Made by a program: the position numbers and the translations under genes. A stretch of 64,000 nucleotides of DNA from Aporrectodea caliginosa (taxonomy: Eukaryota > Annelida > Clitellata > Crassiclitellata > Lumbricidae): assembly GCA_020284085.1 (NCBI GenBank), contig JACEVL010000825.1, positions 260,001 through 324,000 of the forward strand. The letters are read 5' to 3'. A model generated the notes under the pieces. It searched no databases. It was not told the DNA's origin and saw nothing but the letters and a program-made list of their open reading frames with translations. Positions 43,101 through 55,724 of the stretch are shown here, in pieces (the stretch's first letter is position 1; the number at the start of each line of letters is the position of its first letter).

Positions 43101-43466
43101 TTAGATCTTATTACCTGAGGCTCGGTTCTCATCTTTTCGCAGATCTGGATGGATCCAAACTTTATTTTTGAAGATATTTTCAAAGGACGATTTTCTTTTT
43201 TCCGCAATTTCTGGCGAAGTTCCCTCCGAGACTTCGAACGGAACGGTCTGTAGTTCCATCGGCGCCTTTCCTAGGATCCGATTAGTTATGCAGTTTCGGA
43301 CATAGTAGTATCCCTCTCTGCCTGGTTCGGATGAACGGTCAGTTAACCATGAGTAGAAACTTGGCTCTTTCGCTAACTGTTCTAAATTAAGTTGGCGAAT
43401 GTAAAGAAGCAAGCCACAGAATGAAAGAATTACAACCAACAGAAGAAGCACCTTTGGATAATTCAT
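40116..43466 (-). CDS. Membrane-anchored SAM methyltransferase-like protein, copy B (2 exons, 335 aa)
   Basis: Exons on the minus strand are 43466-43115 and 40771-40116, joined in phase 1 at the same site as copy A (GCCTCAG|GTAATAAG; CTGTTCTGTTAG|GATCC). The joined length is 1008 nt. N-terminus MNYPKVLLLLVVILSFCGLL is a signal anchor. LLDIPCGDMVWM and HYTGFDIVPDLIE are kept. Exon 2 has exactly the same length (656 nt) as in A and C and differs from A at only a small fraction of codons. Both frames are intact. The intron is 2343 nt because a 1.86-kb hAT element sits in it. It is convergent with copy A, with 3' ends facing each other across 2.7 kb. ATTAAA shortly after the stop is a candidate poly(A) signal. 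Confidence 0.8.
41354..41485. mobile_element. MITE nested in the hAT transposon, 132 bp, perfect 8-bp TSD
   Basis: TATATCAT flanks both sides (41346-41353 and 41486-41493). The ends CATAGGCGTAGCTAC and, from the right, CAGGCACGTAGCCAG are imperfectly inverted and related to the other CA..GGCGTA ends in the window. Confidence 0.8.
41854..42385 (+). pseudogene. Decayed hAT transposase (C-terminal dimerisation region)
   Basis: Fragments in different frames read ALALSKQYPVDLNGHDFIKE, then ASAERSLSKLKLIKD (the hAT dimerisation signature), then LEDLAMLSIESNIARTIDFD. They appear in the right order for a ZMYM1-like/TTF-type hAT transposase. Stops and frameshifts separate them and the catalytic core is absent, so no active enzyme can be made. 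Confidence 0.8.
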
Positions 43467-43979
43467 CGCGGTTTAAATACAATTATCAAGTTAGCGTACG
43501 GTCAACTCACCTAAACGACTATGAAATAAGGACAGCGCTGTATTCAGAAACCCTTCACAGAGGGAGTCTGCGGACTTGCTTTATAATCTTACACATTGAG
43601 ACCTTTATTGATGTGATGGTATGTACAATGTACATTGTACAATGTGGCCATCGACTTGTGGTAATCAATAAATCGCTTTTTGCAGAACACGAACAACTAA
43701 CAACTTTGTCACGAACTGAATGTGTATGTGTATGTGTATGTATTTAGGCCTATATGCAGCTCAAGACGCATTATAACGCCATTGAAGTACCTCACGGCAC
43801 TCTTGGTTGTAGGATCGTTAAGTTTAAGATGTCGAAACAAGACAGTGGAATGCTTTGCTCAACCAATGAATCACTAGCATTGTATTGTATTGTATTGTAT
43901 CGTATTGTATTGTTTTGTTTTGTATCTATCAATTTATATAGCGTGTCTCGCAGTGCACACCAATCATAGACTGTCAGTC

Positions 43980-44275
43980 TGTCAGCAGAGTTCATTCATT
44001 CATTCATCTATTCATCAATTCATTCATTCATCAATTCATTTATCAATTCATGCATTCATCAATTCATTCAATTCATCATTCATTCATTCATTAGTCATCA
44101 ATTCATTCATTCATTCGTCAATTCATTCATTCATCAATTCATTCATTCATTAATTCATTCAATTCATAAGTTCATTCGTTCATTCATTCATTTATTAATT
44201 CATTCATTCATTCATCAATTCATTCATCAATTCATTCATTCATTCATTCATCAATTCATTCATTCAGTCGTTTAT
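43980..44275 (+). repeat. (CATT)n/(CATCAATT)n repeats next to a SINE terminus
   Basis: Degenerate ATTC tetramers with CATCAATT variants. Just upstream, 43875-43985 is a minus-strand terminus (complement of GCTATATAAATTGATAGA) with its (AATAC)n tail. The stretch 43467-43875 holds the 5' flank of copy B. Confidence 0.88.
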
Positions 44276-44639
44276 TGCTCGTCGTTAAAGAATTTGATTT
44301 AGAGTAAGGATTGCATCAGATAGAGGAGGCAGCAGCAGCAACAGCTCCAATTAAAAATCCGTTTTAAAATACAGGGAGAAAGCGGGACTTAGCCTCCTTT
44401 GAGCGCAGAGCAGCGGTCACGTTGATCTTCTTCCTGCCAATGCCATGCTGTGTTACCTGTAGGCAGTAGGCTAGCTAAGAATGAGTGCATGACTGCAGTC
44501 TGACTCCAAATGGATCACTGGTCACGTTATATACAACTATGTGAACTATAAGTGTGTTGATTTGATCATGATGTTGTTTAAAAAAATGAAGTCATAATAA
44601 AAATAACTTAATAAGCAACTGTATAGACTAGACTGATTG

Positions 44640-45445
44640 ACATAGCACTAGGACTATCCTGTTAGCGGAACTTAAAGTTCCTTAGGGTATTACCCATTGT
44701 TACTGCATTTGGAAAAAATCTGTCTTTACATGTAAACACTGAATTGAAGCGGTGAACAATAAAGTTGATTTGATTGATTGATTGGATAGGGTCGAAGGAT
44801 CCAAGTGGAGAAGTCTTGGATAGAGTCTTTCAGAGTGTGTTGTAAGACGGCTCTCAGAGATATAAGGATAGAACGGTTTATTCAGTTAAAGGCTTGGGCG
44901 GCAGGTTGGCATCGTGGCCGCCTTTATCAAAGTAATTCGTAATTTGCACTTTATTGAATTACAAATTATAGTGCAATTCTTTTCATTGAAATGCAATTAT
45001 AATTATTGGACTTAAAATTTAATTCAATTTCAATTGCAGAACAGGTAATTCGAGTGCTTAATTAAATTATATGTATTTCAATTACTTAACAACATTGCAT
45101 GGGCCGGTTTCTTTAGGACTGCAACTGAGAATAGACTGATGTTAGCCGCCCCTCAACACCGCTCGAAAGTTTGGATTTCGTCTGAGAGGTACTGTTAACG
45201 ATCAATCTGATCATTACTGACTGCAGTCTGATCTTTTCCTATTGACACACAAATCCCTACCATGCCGGCACCACGTAGAGCAACCGGGCCAACGTAGTAG
45301 ACCCGCAGCACATCAGATAGAGCTAAATGTGGACCCCAGAGGCCATGTCCGACAAGGATGCCCAACATATAAAATGATTGTCTTGTCTTACAACATATTC
45401 TGGTTGTGTGTTGTTCAAAGCTGACATCTTCTGTAAACATGACCC
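44640..45445. repeat. LINE relics: a plus-strand 3' end and a minus-strand ORF2 piece
   Basis: At 44640-44790 the sequence ends in GTGAACAATAAAGTTGATTT and (GATT)n, a LINE 3' end on the plus strand. At 45195-45440 the minus strand reads MLGILVGHGLWGPHLALSDV, the decayed 'L..HGL....L.DV.RAT' segment of the LINE at 32750. Between them is AT-rich, partly palindromic sequence (44930-45090). Confidence 0.55.
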
Positions 45446-45657
45446 CTAAGACCTTGTCAACAATTACTATAATACATCATACGTAGCTTTAATGGTGACA
45501 AATGATAACAATATACTACAATGTCGTTTTTTTCTTTCAAACACGGGTTTAAAAAGCATAGATTTGTCCTTTCTCTTACTAAACTGGTCGCACGTCACCC
45601 TCACAGATTTTTAATAGAATATTCCATAAATAAACTCACGAAGAAGACAAACAAGAC

Positions 45658-48190
45658 TCATGACCAATTTGCACAAGAGTAGAAGTCATGACCAAAGCCT
45701 GGGACTCTGAACGGTTCTGTGGAATTACAGAGCTTCACTCTTCTAACTGGTAACTGCCACAATCCCAGGGAATGGTGTTGTCCATCACCCCCTCTATTTT
45801 CACCGTCTCTTAAGATACAGAACGGCGGAGTAAGAGAAAATGGCGGTAGCTCCAAGTTCAGCATTCGGAATCTGCCGCTTATGTCTGGCAATTCGAGGTT
45901 TTCTTTGACTCGGTTGAAGGAAGTGGTCAGGAGGAATCGACTTCCGGATTCGGAGAAATGTTTAACAACCGTAAGAGCGTCATGACTGAACAAATGCTGT
46001 AACATCATTCGACACAAGATCAGATCATACGACTCGTTAAGACCGTCTCGTACGATATCGTGGACTCGAAACGTCCAGTTGGATTGGCCGACGTAGTTCT
46101 TTCGATGGCGCTCGATCAGATCCGGAACGATGTCGAATCCCGTGTAATCAACGTCGTCTCTGGTCTTCAGAAATCGACTCATCCAAACCATGTCTCCGCA
46201 CGGAATGTCCAACAGTCGAATGCGATCGACATGCAGCTCTCTCTTGAGTTGAGAGATGATTGAGTGCAGAGCAGCGATCACTTCCTGCGCGTAGAGCAAC
46301 GTTGATCCGGGTCCTAACAGAACAGAAGAAGATCAGAAAAACTCTAACGTCGCATCATGCTTTTAAGCTTATGCCTACGCTTTCACAGGAACAGCCAAAG
46401 CACCAATGTTTTCTTGCAGGAAAGAAGAAAACTACAGCATAGCGACACCTAGTAATCGTAAACTACAAATTTCGACTCTAAAGCTAAGCGCCAGCTTATT
46501 AACAGGAGCTACGTCAAGTCAGAGGGTTGTCCCGAGATGATGAAGGGCAGTTCGGAGTCCGGTTGCTAGAGAAACCAAAGAGAGAAAGCAGAGGACCTGA
46601 TAACGTGGGTTTCGTTGAGGACGAGAAAGGTTGGAAAGTGAAGTATTTGATAACTCAGGGTAATATTATGTTCGCATGCAAATATAATATTATGCATGTA
46701 TGTGTGAGTAGGGGTTGACTTTTCTGGCGCCCGCTCATTAGTCCACCCAGACTCAGACTCAGACTCAAACACTCCAGCCGTAGAGACTGTGCAATTCCAG
46801 GCTGCTGAACACTTGACTGAGTGCCAAGAGAGTGACAGACAGACAGGCAGACAGACAGACAGGCAGACAGACAGACAGGCAGACAGACAGACAGGCAGAC
46901 AGACAGACAAACAGTAGCTTTTCATAATAATTAGTGTAAGACAAACAAACAGTATGAGAGAATTGGCGAGAGTTCAGCGTTTGTTGTCATCGTCTTCGAT
47001 CGTCAACGGCGGCCTCAGGACTCTGACCGGGTCATGACCGCGGTCCGAACGAACTTCGTGGCGGCTTTAGTCAACGCCGACTACACTACAGGTATGTATG
47101 TGTGTATGTTTTAATGTATGTATGTGTGTATGTATGTATGTATGTATGTATGTATGTGTGCAAACTGTGCATCCATTTATGTATGTATGCATGTATGTGA
47201 TACGTTGTATGTATTCATAAACGCAGAGAACATTTAGAGCTGCCAGCTCTTGAATTTGCAAATCTGAGTCGGCCGAATAGTCGATCGATAAGTCATTACC
47301 AATAATAATTATTCACTGTATCTAATGTCACGAATTTTGCGTCCGCCTAAAGTATGATCTACAGTCCACAGAAAATAGTCGTTAAAAGTGCTGTCAAATC
47401 ATTCACACTGGTCTGTACAATTGTACATATGAAATTAGAACCAACTTCAAGTGCAAAACGTTTCTAAAATAGAGTACTAACCTTATAACTATTACATAGC
47501 ACAAAATAACAGGGTTTGAAGTGGTTCAGAAGACGTTTAGTCTGTGTTAGAACCACTGCAAATTAACCTGGAACGCTTAATACCCAATTCTCCCTAACTT
47601 CCTCTTAAAAGCCGTTCCCCGTATTCTATGGCCACTCTGTAACACTTATTTACGGCCGACTGTTCGAGTTTTAGTGTGCGAGAACAAGAACAACATTTGG
47701 TGAAGTAGATATTTACTCTAAATTCCGGAACAATAATTTCAGAATAAATCCGGGACACGGGACGCACAAAGCCGATTCCGGGACAGTCCAGGCGAATCCA
47801 GGACGGTTGGCAACCTTAAGAACATAAGAACTTATTACCTGAGGCTTGGTTCTCATTTTTTTGTTCTGGTGGATCGACCCAAACTTTATTTTTGAAGATT
47901 TCTTCAAAAGATGATTTTCTTTTTTCAGCAATTTCTGGCGAAGTTCCCTCCGAGACTTCGAACGGAACCGTCTCTAGTTCTGGCGGCGCCTTTCCTAAGA
48001 TTCGGTCAGTTACGCAGTGTCGGACATAGTAGTATCCCTCTCTTCCTGGCTCGGATGAACGGTCAGTAAACTCTGAATGTGATTTTAGTTCTTTCGCTAA
48101 AACTTTCATATTAAGGTTGCAATGGTATTGAAGTAAGCCACAGAATGAAAGAATTAAAGCCAACAGAGCAATTGCCGTTCGATGCTTCAT
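45658..48190 (-). CDS. Membrane-anchored SAM methyltransferase-like protein, copy C (2 exons, 335 aa)
   Basis: Exons on the minus strand are 48190-47839 and 46313-45658, joined in phase 1, 1008 nt. N-terminus MKHRTAIALLALILSFCGLL forms the signal anchor. LLDIPCGD, DYTGFDIVPD and YDLILCRMMLQHL are all present. The segment after the catalytic fold is the most diverged of the three (SHDALTVVKHFSESG, then ELPDISGRFRMLNLELPPFS), which hints at altered substrate choice or relaxed constraint. It lies in the same orientation as copy B, 2.2 kb upstream of it, so B and C look like a tandem duplication. The intron (1525 nt) carries a SINE remnant, a (CAGA)n block (46835-46910) and a (GTAT)n block (47092-47220). 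Confidence 0.8.
46830..47225 (+). repeat. (GACAGACAGGCA)n and (TATG)n repeats in the intron of copy C
   Basis: A CAGACAGACAGG-type 12-bp repeat lies at 46835-46912 and (GTAT)n variants at 47092-47218. Confidence 0.9.
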
Positions 48191-48533
48191 CGTAGTTTAA
48201 ATAGAGTTAGCAAGATACTAAGCAGTTAACTCGTACACTCGACTCCTAAATCAGGACAGCGATTGATCACAGGTCCTGCAGCAGAGTAACTAGAGCTTTC
48301 GGATTCGATTTATCAGGATACTACTTCCAGCCTTTATGAATGTAACAGTTTTTCAGATTGACTTCTCTCTTGCTGGACGAAAACAACTTCGTGACTAAGA
48401 AGTCACTTGCGCTTCGTCGCTTAGGAATGCAATTGAGAGTAGCGACGTCGCTAGATGGGGAGACGAAGAGACCTGGCTCCTATTAAAAATCCGTCTTAGA
48501 ATACAGGAGAAGGAAGGACTTGGCTTCCTATGA

Positions 48534-48626
<93 letters not shown>

Positions 48627-48650
48627 AACGACGACGACGACGATTATGAT
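48534..48650 (+). repeat. (GAT)n microsatellite
   Basis: About 30 GAT triplets, then (GAC)n. The stretch 48191-48534 is the 5' flank of copy C and 48650-49110 holds a short retroelement tail (GTGGCGCTACAGAAATTC near 48860) but no gene. Confidence 0.93.
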
Positions 48651-49109
48651 GATGAATACGACAATTTCTACAGCGAAGTAACACAGCACATGCCGTTACA
48701 AGGCGTTTTGACACAATAAAAAAAACTTAGTCAGGATATGCTAATTTGAAATAATGTGAGATATCCGCCGTATGTATGGATCCACAGTTTAACTACAAGG
48801 TTACTGTGGGTAATAACTAATAAGGACCGGGTTGGCAATAAGGCCCACTCAGTATGAAAGTGGCGCTACAGAAATTCTTAGATTAATATTACGTCATCGT
48901 ATTAGAGGAATTTCGGAGCGTAACTGCAAGACACTGTATATTGCTTGCTTGCTCAATTTGTAAAGATTTCCAGTTATTCAGCCATAAAATTTGAACGAAC
49001 AGGGAGTTGTTTGATTAAGCGAAACATGTCTAGAACCCACAAAAACATAACAGAAAAGATAGCTTTTAGCACTTAGCAGCTACTCAAATAAAATAATAAA
49101 ATGCCACGC

Positions 49110-49320
49110 GAACTTTCAACAACATGAACACGTTCGCCAACACAGACACCCATAAGACACACAGCGACTGTGATAGACATACAGGCAAGGGAAGGACAAG
49201 AGAAACTCAAGCATACACTACGAATTACCGGATTGTCCGCACTGGCGAATACTATCTACAGGAACAGACAATCAACGATACGTGCACATACGCACACACA
49301 CACACACACACTCACACGCC
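49110..49320 (+). repeat. Unclassified repeat ending in (AC)n
   Basis: It shares AAGCATACACTACGAA and AACAGACAATCAACGATACG with the minus strand of 31620-31750. The tail is (AC)n at 49290-49312. A weaker relative is at 25855-25970. Confidence 0.6.
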
Positions 49321-49639
49321 TGAAATCGTGTGTTTTTGAAACTGTCGAACATGCAACAGTCTACAATGTCGAGAGAGCAGATGACTTATCTGAAGTGTGT
49401 AGGGTGTAGTATATATATTATATGCAATTTAAGGAATAGCTCAAGTCAACTGTAGGCCTACACGATATAACTATTCTAATACGTGACATTTTATCTACCA
49501 TATCGAGTACAGTTTGAGACAGAGTTTGCAAGTTTACATTTCTGAGTATTTTAGGCCTCCATGTATGATGACAGTCGTGGAAAAGATTCGCCCCCCCCCG
49601 ATGAAATACGGGCGACTTCAGGATTTGGATGGAGATTGA

Positions 49640-49885
49640 CACCACCGCTGCCACCACTGCCACCACTAATACTACCACAACCTGAACCACAGACAAAACA
49701 GCAACCAAACCACCACTAGCTAAGCATCATCACTACCACCATAACCAGAACCACAAACACCACCACCATCCCACCACCCCACCACCATCCCACCACCACC
49801 CCACCACCATCCAACCACCCCACCAACATCCCACCACCCCACCACCGCCCCACCACCATCCCACCACCCCACCAACATCCCCATA
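49640..49885 (+). repeat. CCACCACCATCCCACC-type minisatellite
   Basis: Variable units of CCACCACCATC and CCACCCCACCA repeat at irregular spacing. Related triplets continue after the MITE at 50065-50110. Confidence 0.88.
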
Positions 49886-49890
49886 ACCAC

Positions 49891-50047
49891 TCGAGGAGGC
49901 GCCAGGTTTTCAGGTTTGGGGGCTAAAGCTCCAAGTCCTTCCCTTTTGTCCCCTCCTCCCTGTGATTTGCAGTGATTTCCCACTTTTTGGGGGCTGAGCC
50001 GCAGTTAGGTGGGCTAAGCCCCTCTATCCCCCCTGGCGCCGACACTG
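49891..50047. mobile_element. hAT-like MITE, 157 bp
   Basis: ATAACCAC flanks both sides (49883-49890 and 50048-50055). The inner ends GGCGCCAGG and CCTGGCGCC are inverted; the right outer end reads CAGTGTCGGCGCC from outside, typical of hAT. Confidence 0.75.
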
Positions 50048-50329
50048 ATAACCACTACTACCGCGGCCCGCCACCACCACCAAAACAACCACCACCACAA
50101 CCACTACAAGCACCAAGACCTGGATAAGTTTTCTAGATATAATAAAGACTCATATTTGCCGTTTTTTGAGCTTAATGACAGGCTCCAATTTAAACGCATT
50201 TCTTGTAAACTTAGAATTAAATTTTTCTTCATTTTGTTCCGTCTACGAAAGTTGATTAGAAACAGCAGAAACCGAAACTTTAGGTTGAGTTCAGAAGGTG
50301 ATATCGCTGTCGATATGGAAATGATGATT

Positions 50330-50453
50330 AACATTAATATTAATGTTAACGTTAATGTTAATATCAATATTAATATTAATATTATTGTTGCAATTATTAT
50401 TTATTATTTTTATTACTGGTATTATTAATTTTTAAACAACTATTATTGTTATT

Positions 50454-50485
<32 letters not shown>

Positions 50486-50490
50486 TATTA
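50330..50490 (+). repeat. (ATTAAT)n-like and (ATC)n repeats
   Basis: AT-rich degenerate hexamers (50335-50430) and (ATC)n (50453-50484). Confidence 0.85.
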
Positions 50491-50662
50491 TTTTATTGAT
50501 AATTTTGAACTTAAGAATGCAAACAGATAACTGCGAATCTGTGGTTAATAAAAGCGAAAACTGTTATCCTTGACTGAGCTTATATTGAGACCTTATATTG
50601 GAGACTTCACTATTAATCGTATACTGTGATCAAGTCATAGATCAAACGAGTTTACTGCGTTA

Positions 50663-50904
<242 letters not shown>

Positions 50905-51289
50905 GCTTTTGACCATTACCTCTTAACACGTGCATTTAATGTCGTAACATATTGCCACTAACAAAGATGATCACCGTCGCCCTCCCCTTTTCTTTAGGCT
51001 TTGGACTGGTTCTACCAGAATAAGCTTACGAACAGTTGCGTAGTTTCAGAGCCGTTGACGTCGTTCTTACCTTTATAACAATGTCATGTCTGCGCTTCGT
51101 CGCCTTAGATTCAACGATTAAACGGCATTCGTTATTATTATCTACAATTTGACGCAATTTAATTAAAGGTGTCTTATTCGAGCGATGTATTTCATGTAGT
51201 AGCATCAAATCAAAATAATTATTTATCAAATTATTTATTTAAGCGACTATTAGAGGAATATATGTTGGGGCTTTCTGGGTGACAGTAAC

Positions 51290-51645
51290 CAAAGCAGACA
51301 CTGGACGGGTTCCTTGGGACTGCTGAGAATAGACTGATGTTCACTCCCATCAAAGCCGCTCAAAAATCTGGTTTTGGCCTAACGTTGAAGAATCAATCTG
51401 CTGAATACTGACTGCTCTTATCCCTTTGTCACACAAACCCCTACCATGATGGGGCCGCGTAGAGCAACCGGGCCACCGTGGTAGACCAGTCCCACATCAG
51501 TTAACTGTTGGCCCGAGAGGCCATGTGAAACAAGGATGTTCAACGCATATATAATGATTGTCTTCTCTTGCAACATAATTCTGGCTATGTGATGTTCAAA
51601 GCTGACAGCTTCTGTAAACATGACCCCTGCGACATTCAAGCTTGA
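51290..51645 (-). pseudogene. LINE ORF2 relic
   Basis: The minus strand reads ALNILVSHGLSGQQLTDVGL and then VYHGGPVALRG, decayed forms of 'AL.VL..HGL....L.DV.RAT'. It is closely related to 45195-45440 (shared GTAGAGCAACCGGGCCA), so both derive from the same subfamily. Confidence 0.65.
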
Positions 51646-51814
51646 AATAATTATAATATCGCGTTCAACCCGCCTCCTCGGCCGACTTACTGGGTCCTCT
51701 TTTGATTCAGTTTTAGGTTAGGCCTACAGGATGCAGCCCATTGTGGCAAGCGGTCGAGTTCGCCCACCACAGTGTTACTTTTTGATGAACGTACCAGTAG
51801 ATAATTATCTATCG

Positions 51815-51818
51815 TCTA

Positions 51819-51895
<77 letters not shown>

Positions 51896-51945
51896 ATAAT
51901 AAATAATAATAATAATAATAACAATAATAATAATAATCTTCGTTT
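51815..51945 (+). repeat. (ATT)n and (AAT)n microsatellites
   Basis: (ATT)n lies at 51816-51893, then (AAT)n to 51940, partly self-complementary. The stretch 51945-52470 shows no gene that I can support; the 80-codon open frame at 52184 has no recognisable motif. Confidence 0.95.
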
Positions 51946-52469
51946 AATATCTTTCTTTCTGACAATTATTACGCAGTATGATTACAAATCAGTATGAACG
52001 GATGATCACAAATTATCACAGGAGTCGAATTTAACGTTTTACGACAGTCATGCAAGGTGCCCATCACGTCCATTTCACCAACGACATCTGGCGAATGATA
52101 GGCTGAGTGGACCTTTGCAAGGATTGCGGTAAGCGATCCCGCTTCCTACTTCTCTTCACGCAAGTGATGCTACTACTTCCCTCATGCGAAGCTGTCTTGC
52201 TGGCTCTGATTCTCACTATCTTAGGGCTTATTGTACCCCAGTAATGGGCCAGTATCTTCTCTGCCCAGTCGTTCCCCCCTTCGGTCCTCGGTCCGTGGTT
52301 ACTTGGTTGTGCCGCGGGTACGTACTTCTACGACCCAGCCTACGAGTTTCGCTATTGTTGGTCCCAATAGCTGTTCTTCCAGATCGTGACTTGGGTGGCC
52401 ACTCCAGAGTTAGCATTGCTTATTAATATCTGACACCTGAGGGATCATAAGTAGGCCTACCTCGGGTAA

Positions 52470-52780
<311 letters not shown>

Positions 52781-52948
52781 TTGAAAATAACCAGCTGCCA
52801 TACAGCACTCTGGTGAACAAGCATGAGCAATATAAATTTATATAAACATCAATCTCTATCAATGACCACTGACCAGTGAGATTGCGAGACAGATCTAAAT
52901 AGTAGGCCTATGCGAACAACATTCTGACTATAAAATTTAATGTTTTCC

Positions 52949-53300
52949 TCATTTGGTTGTCAGCTTTTGGCAGCAACCGGTCATGGCGTCTGGTACGTAG
53001 GCAGTACACCGTTGGTTTCGCTGGGGGAGCAACCCGTGGAGGACATGTCCTGGTGTTCCAAGAACAGCCGAAAACAGGCGGGTATCGGCAAGACGGCATA
53101 GCTGTTCGATATTTGGGCTATCACCAGGGAGATACCGCTGACGGATTAGCCTATTCATCACGGCTTGGAGCCTTCCCCTTTGTTGCTTCCCAGCATATCC
53201 CCACCATGCCGGGGCTGCATATAGCAGACGGGACAGCGTAGTAGCTCGCACCACGTCGTAGAGTTTGGGGCCAGCTAGACCATGGTCAGTGAGCACGCGG
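52949..53300 (-). pseudogene. LINE ORF2 C-terminal fragment
   Basis: The minus strand reads LTDHGLAGPKLYDVVRATTL, then LYAAPAWWGYA, RLIRQRYLP and ADTRLFSAVL. This is the same ORF as 33150-33390 but a different subfamily. The open frame is 115 codons, truncated at both ends. It abuts the SINE at 53313. Confidence 0.85.
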
Positions 53301-53304
53301 AAGG

Positions 53305-53525
53305 CATAGATAGCGCATTGGGTAACATCTGGCGTAGAGAGCGAGAGGTACCGAGTTCGAGTCCCGTAGGGCGGATATGCTTTGTAGGCTGCTATTAGCG
53401 CCGTTGTATTGCAGGCTGTCTGTTCTGTTGGTAGTTAAGATTTAAATTGCATAACATGTAAATGTACAGCGCAGTGCGTTTGTCAGGCGCTTATTAAAGA
53501 AAAGATATTAGGCCTATTATTATTA

Positions 53526-53579
<54 letters not shown>

Positions 53580-53595
53580 GATTATTATTATTATA
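53305..53595 (+). repeat. tRNA-Arg-like SINE, family B, with (TTA)n tail
   Basis: The A-box region is GATAGCGCATTGGGTAAC, the B box GAGTTCGAGTCCCGTAGG, and the body GGCTGCTATTAGCGCCGTTG. The 3' end is CAGGCGCTTATTAAAGAAAA, continuing directly into (TTA)n at 53516-53593. Confidence 0.88.
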
Positions 53596-53839
53596 AAGAG
53601 AGTGAAATACAATGCCAATGTATAATATTATACCGTTACAATAAGTCGATCGCCCCAAACAATCGACTACGGTCGTTTGACGACGCCTTCTGCCTAATAA
53701 AAGACATGTGACGTGTTTGACGTCAGAGACTGCAGACGGATATTACACACCTAGACACGCTCTCCTATCGATTCCATTCACCTGCTGCTTCTGCCACCAC
53801 CAGGTATTGCTCTGCTTCCATTTATACCTGTCCTCAGCA

Positions 53840-54475
53840 CCTTTTCTTTGCGCTAAACTCACCTGAATATGGACACTCACGTGCCATAAGTATACATTCC
53901 ATGTTGCTGCTGAAAACGATATTGACCGTTGAGCTAAAGCATGTACATGTATACCTGTCAAAGACACACTGAACATCCGTTTGGTAACAGATAGACTCCG
54001 ACTGGAGGTGTGTTCCTGGAGGACCACTTGGCACATACTCATCTCCGACCAATCAACTCTAGTTAAACAGCACATAATATTGATTGATCTTCAATTCTGG
54101 CTACTCAACACATTTTGTAGTTTGATGATTTGGTCATTTTATGAGTCCTTTACTTGAGAGTCAGTTATTTCTTTGTCTGATGACTTAGCAAATTTATTCG
54201 CTAGTGGCTTTGATTTTAGATATTACTGTAATTCGTTTTTCGTGACTTTATTATGACAAATGATAAAAATGAATTACAATGTCATTTCTTCTTTCAAACG
54301 AGGGTTTAATTTAAAAGGAATCGATTTGTCCTTTCTCTTACTAAACTAGTCACACGCCATCATCACCACGGAATGGATTGTCCGACGTAGTTCTTTCGAT
54401 GGCGCTCGATCAGATCCGGAACGATGTCGAATCCCGTATAATCAACATCGTCTGATCTCGTCTTCAGAAATCGAC
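53840..54475 (-). pseudogene. Broken methyltransferase copy D with its 3' flank
   Basis: The minus strand at 54372-54475 encodes SRFLKTRSDDVDYTGFDIVP and then DLIERHRKNYVGQS, the middle of exon 2, with one extra codon after TR. Everything before and after that within exon 2 is deleted. The 3' flank (54110-54370) matches those of copies C and B. Further downstream, 53850-54060 matches 38350-38470 near copy B (GGACCACTTGGCAC, TCATCTC). Upstream it joins directly to intron sequence (GGAACAACCAAAGCACAAAT). This is a duplicated block with two internal deletions. Confidence 0.85.
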
Positions 54476-54551
54476 TTAAAATTATACCTATGCTAAAACA
54501 GGAACAACCAAAGCACAAATGCGTCCTAGCAGAGAGTAGAATATACATTGG

Positions 54552-54800
54552 TGGGGGGCCCGATAGCGCATTGGATAGCACGCTGGCATAGGGAGCGAGA
54601 GGTACCGAGTTCGAGTCCCGTAGGCGGACATGCGTTTGTAGGCTGCTATTAGCGCCGTGTATTGCAGGCTGTCTGTTCTGTTAGTAGTTAAGATTTATGT
54701 CTTCTGTCATTTGTGTTCTTGTGAATTGTTTCAATTGCATAACTGTACACTGTAACCGGTTGCGGTTTGTCAACCGGATTGTTTCAATAAAGAATATTAT
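54552..54800 (+). repeat. tRNA-Arg-like SINE, family B, inserted in copy D
   Basis: The head is GGCCCGATAGCGCATTGGAT and the B box GAGTTCGAGTCCCGTAGG. The 3' half carries AACCGGTTGCGGTTTGTCAA and ends AATAAAGAATATTAT. ATATACAT flanks it (about 54541-54548 and 54801-54808). The flanking sequence reads on as in copy B once the SINE is removed, so it inserted after the duplication. Confidence 0.88.
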
Positions 54801-55439
54801 ATATACATCAAAGCGTCATCTGCAAGTTTATACTCTAACGCTAATCGCAGAGCACCAGCTCATTCACAAGCGTTGGACAAGGGTAGTAGCAGCATCCTGA
54901 GGTCCTTAGCGATGAATCATTGTCTAGGGTCGGATGCTCGAGAGTTTTTCGTGGCTTTAGACAATCAATTGATTATATTGTTGATTGCCATAGTATTTCA
55001 CATGGACACCTATTCGCAGGTGGAAGGAGAGAAAAGAGGTGTGCTTGTTTTGATGTGAAATAAACAATTTCATGTCGTAGTTGGAGTCTAACTATTGAAA
55101 GAAGAAAATTCTGATAAAGACGTGTTTCATTTTACTTCCTTATAATATCTTGTAGACGCCTGTCTGAAATCTCTTCAAGCGACCATGGATTCTGCTGTGT
55201 TGAGACGTCGCTGTACAGTTTATTGACTTAGATAATATTAGACAGGGGCATGTTTACAAGTCCCTTGACACTAGACGGGGCGGGTCTACAGATACCATAA
55301 TGGCGTGTTATGTTACACGTCGCTTGAACGCATGGATGGTCATCCGAGGAAAGAAACGTGAAAAGAAGCGAATCATGCGTTGCAAATGGCAGACTTAAAA
55401 GAAATAAGAAAAAAAGACCTATGAGATGGTGACCAGGAG

Positions 55440-55700
55440 GCCGAAGGGCGTGCATGTCAACGCGCCATTGACTAGGGTCTCGAGCCTGTATGTCCTAGGG
55501 GCTACATTTACAGAAGTTCTCAGCTTTGAGCCTCACATAAGGCAAGACAATTAATGTATGTCCTGCGCATTCTTGTTACGCATGGCCTCACGGGTCCGCA
55601 GCTTTATGATGTAGTACGTGCAAATAAAGTGGCTCGTTTCCTTTATGCTGCCCAGGCAGGCATGGTGGGGGTTTGCGGGACAACAGGATAGATGCCGACT
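55440..55700 (+). pseudogene. LINE ORF2 relic
   Basis: Pieces in shifting frames read SFEPHIRQDN, LRILVTHGLTGPQLYDVVRA and FLYAAQAGMVGVCG, matching the 'HGL....L.DV.RAT' region. Frameshifts are present. The stretch 54880-55440 has no gene that I can support. Confidence 0.65.
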
Positions 55701-55724
55701 CTAGTCTGTAATAATATATATATA

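Noticed and set aside
40518..46263. Antisense 67-aa ORFs inside exon 2 of the methyltransferase copies (40518-40721 and 46060-46263)
   Set aside because: They lie opposite the conserved coding strand and are preserved only because that strand is.
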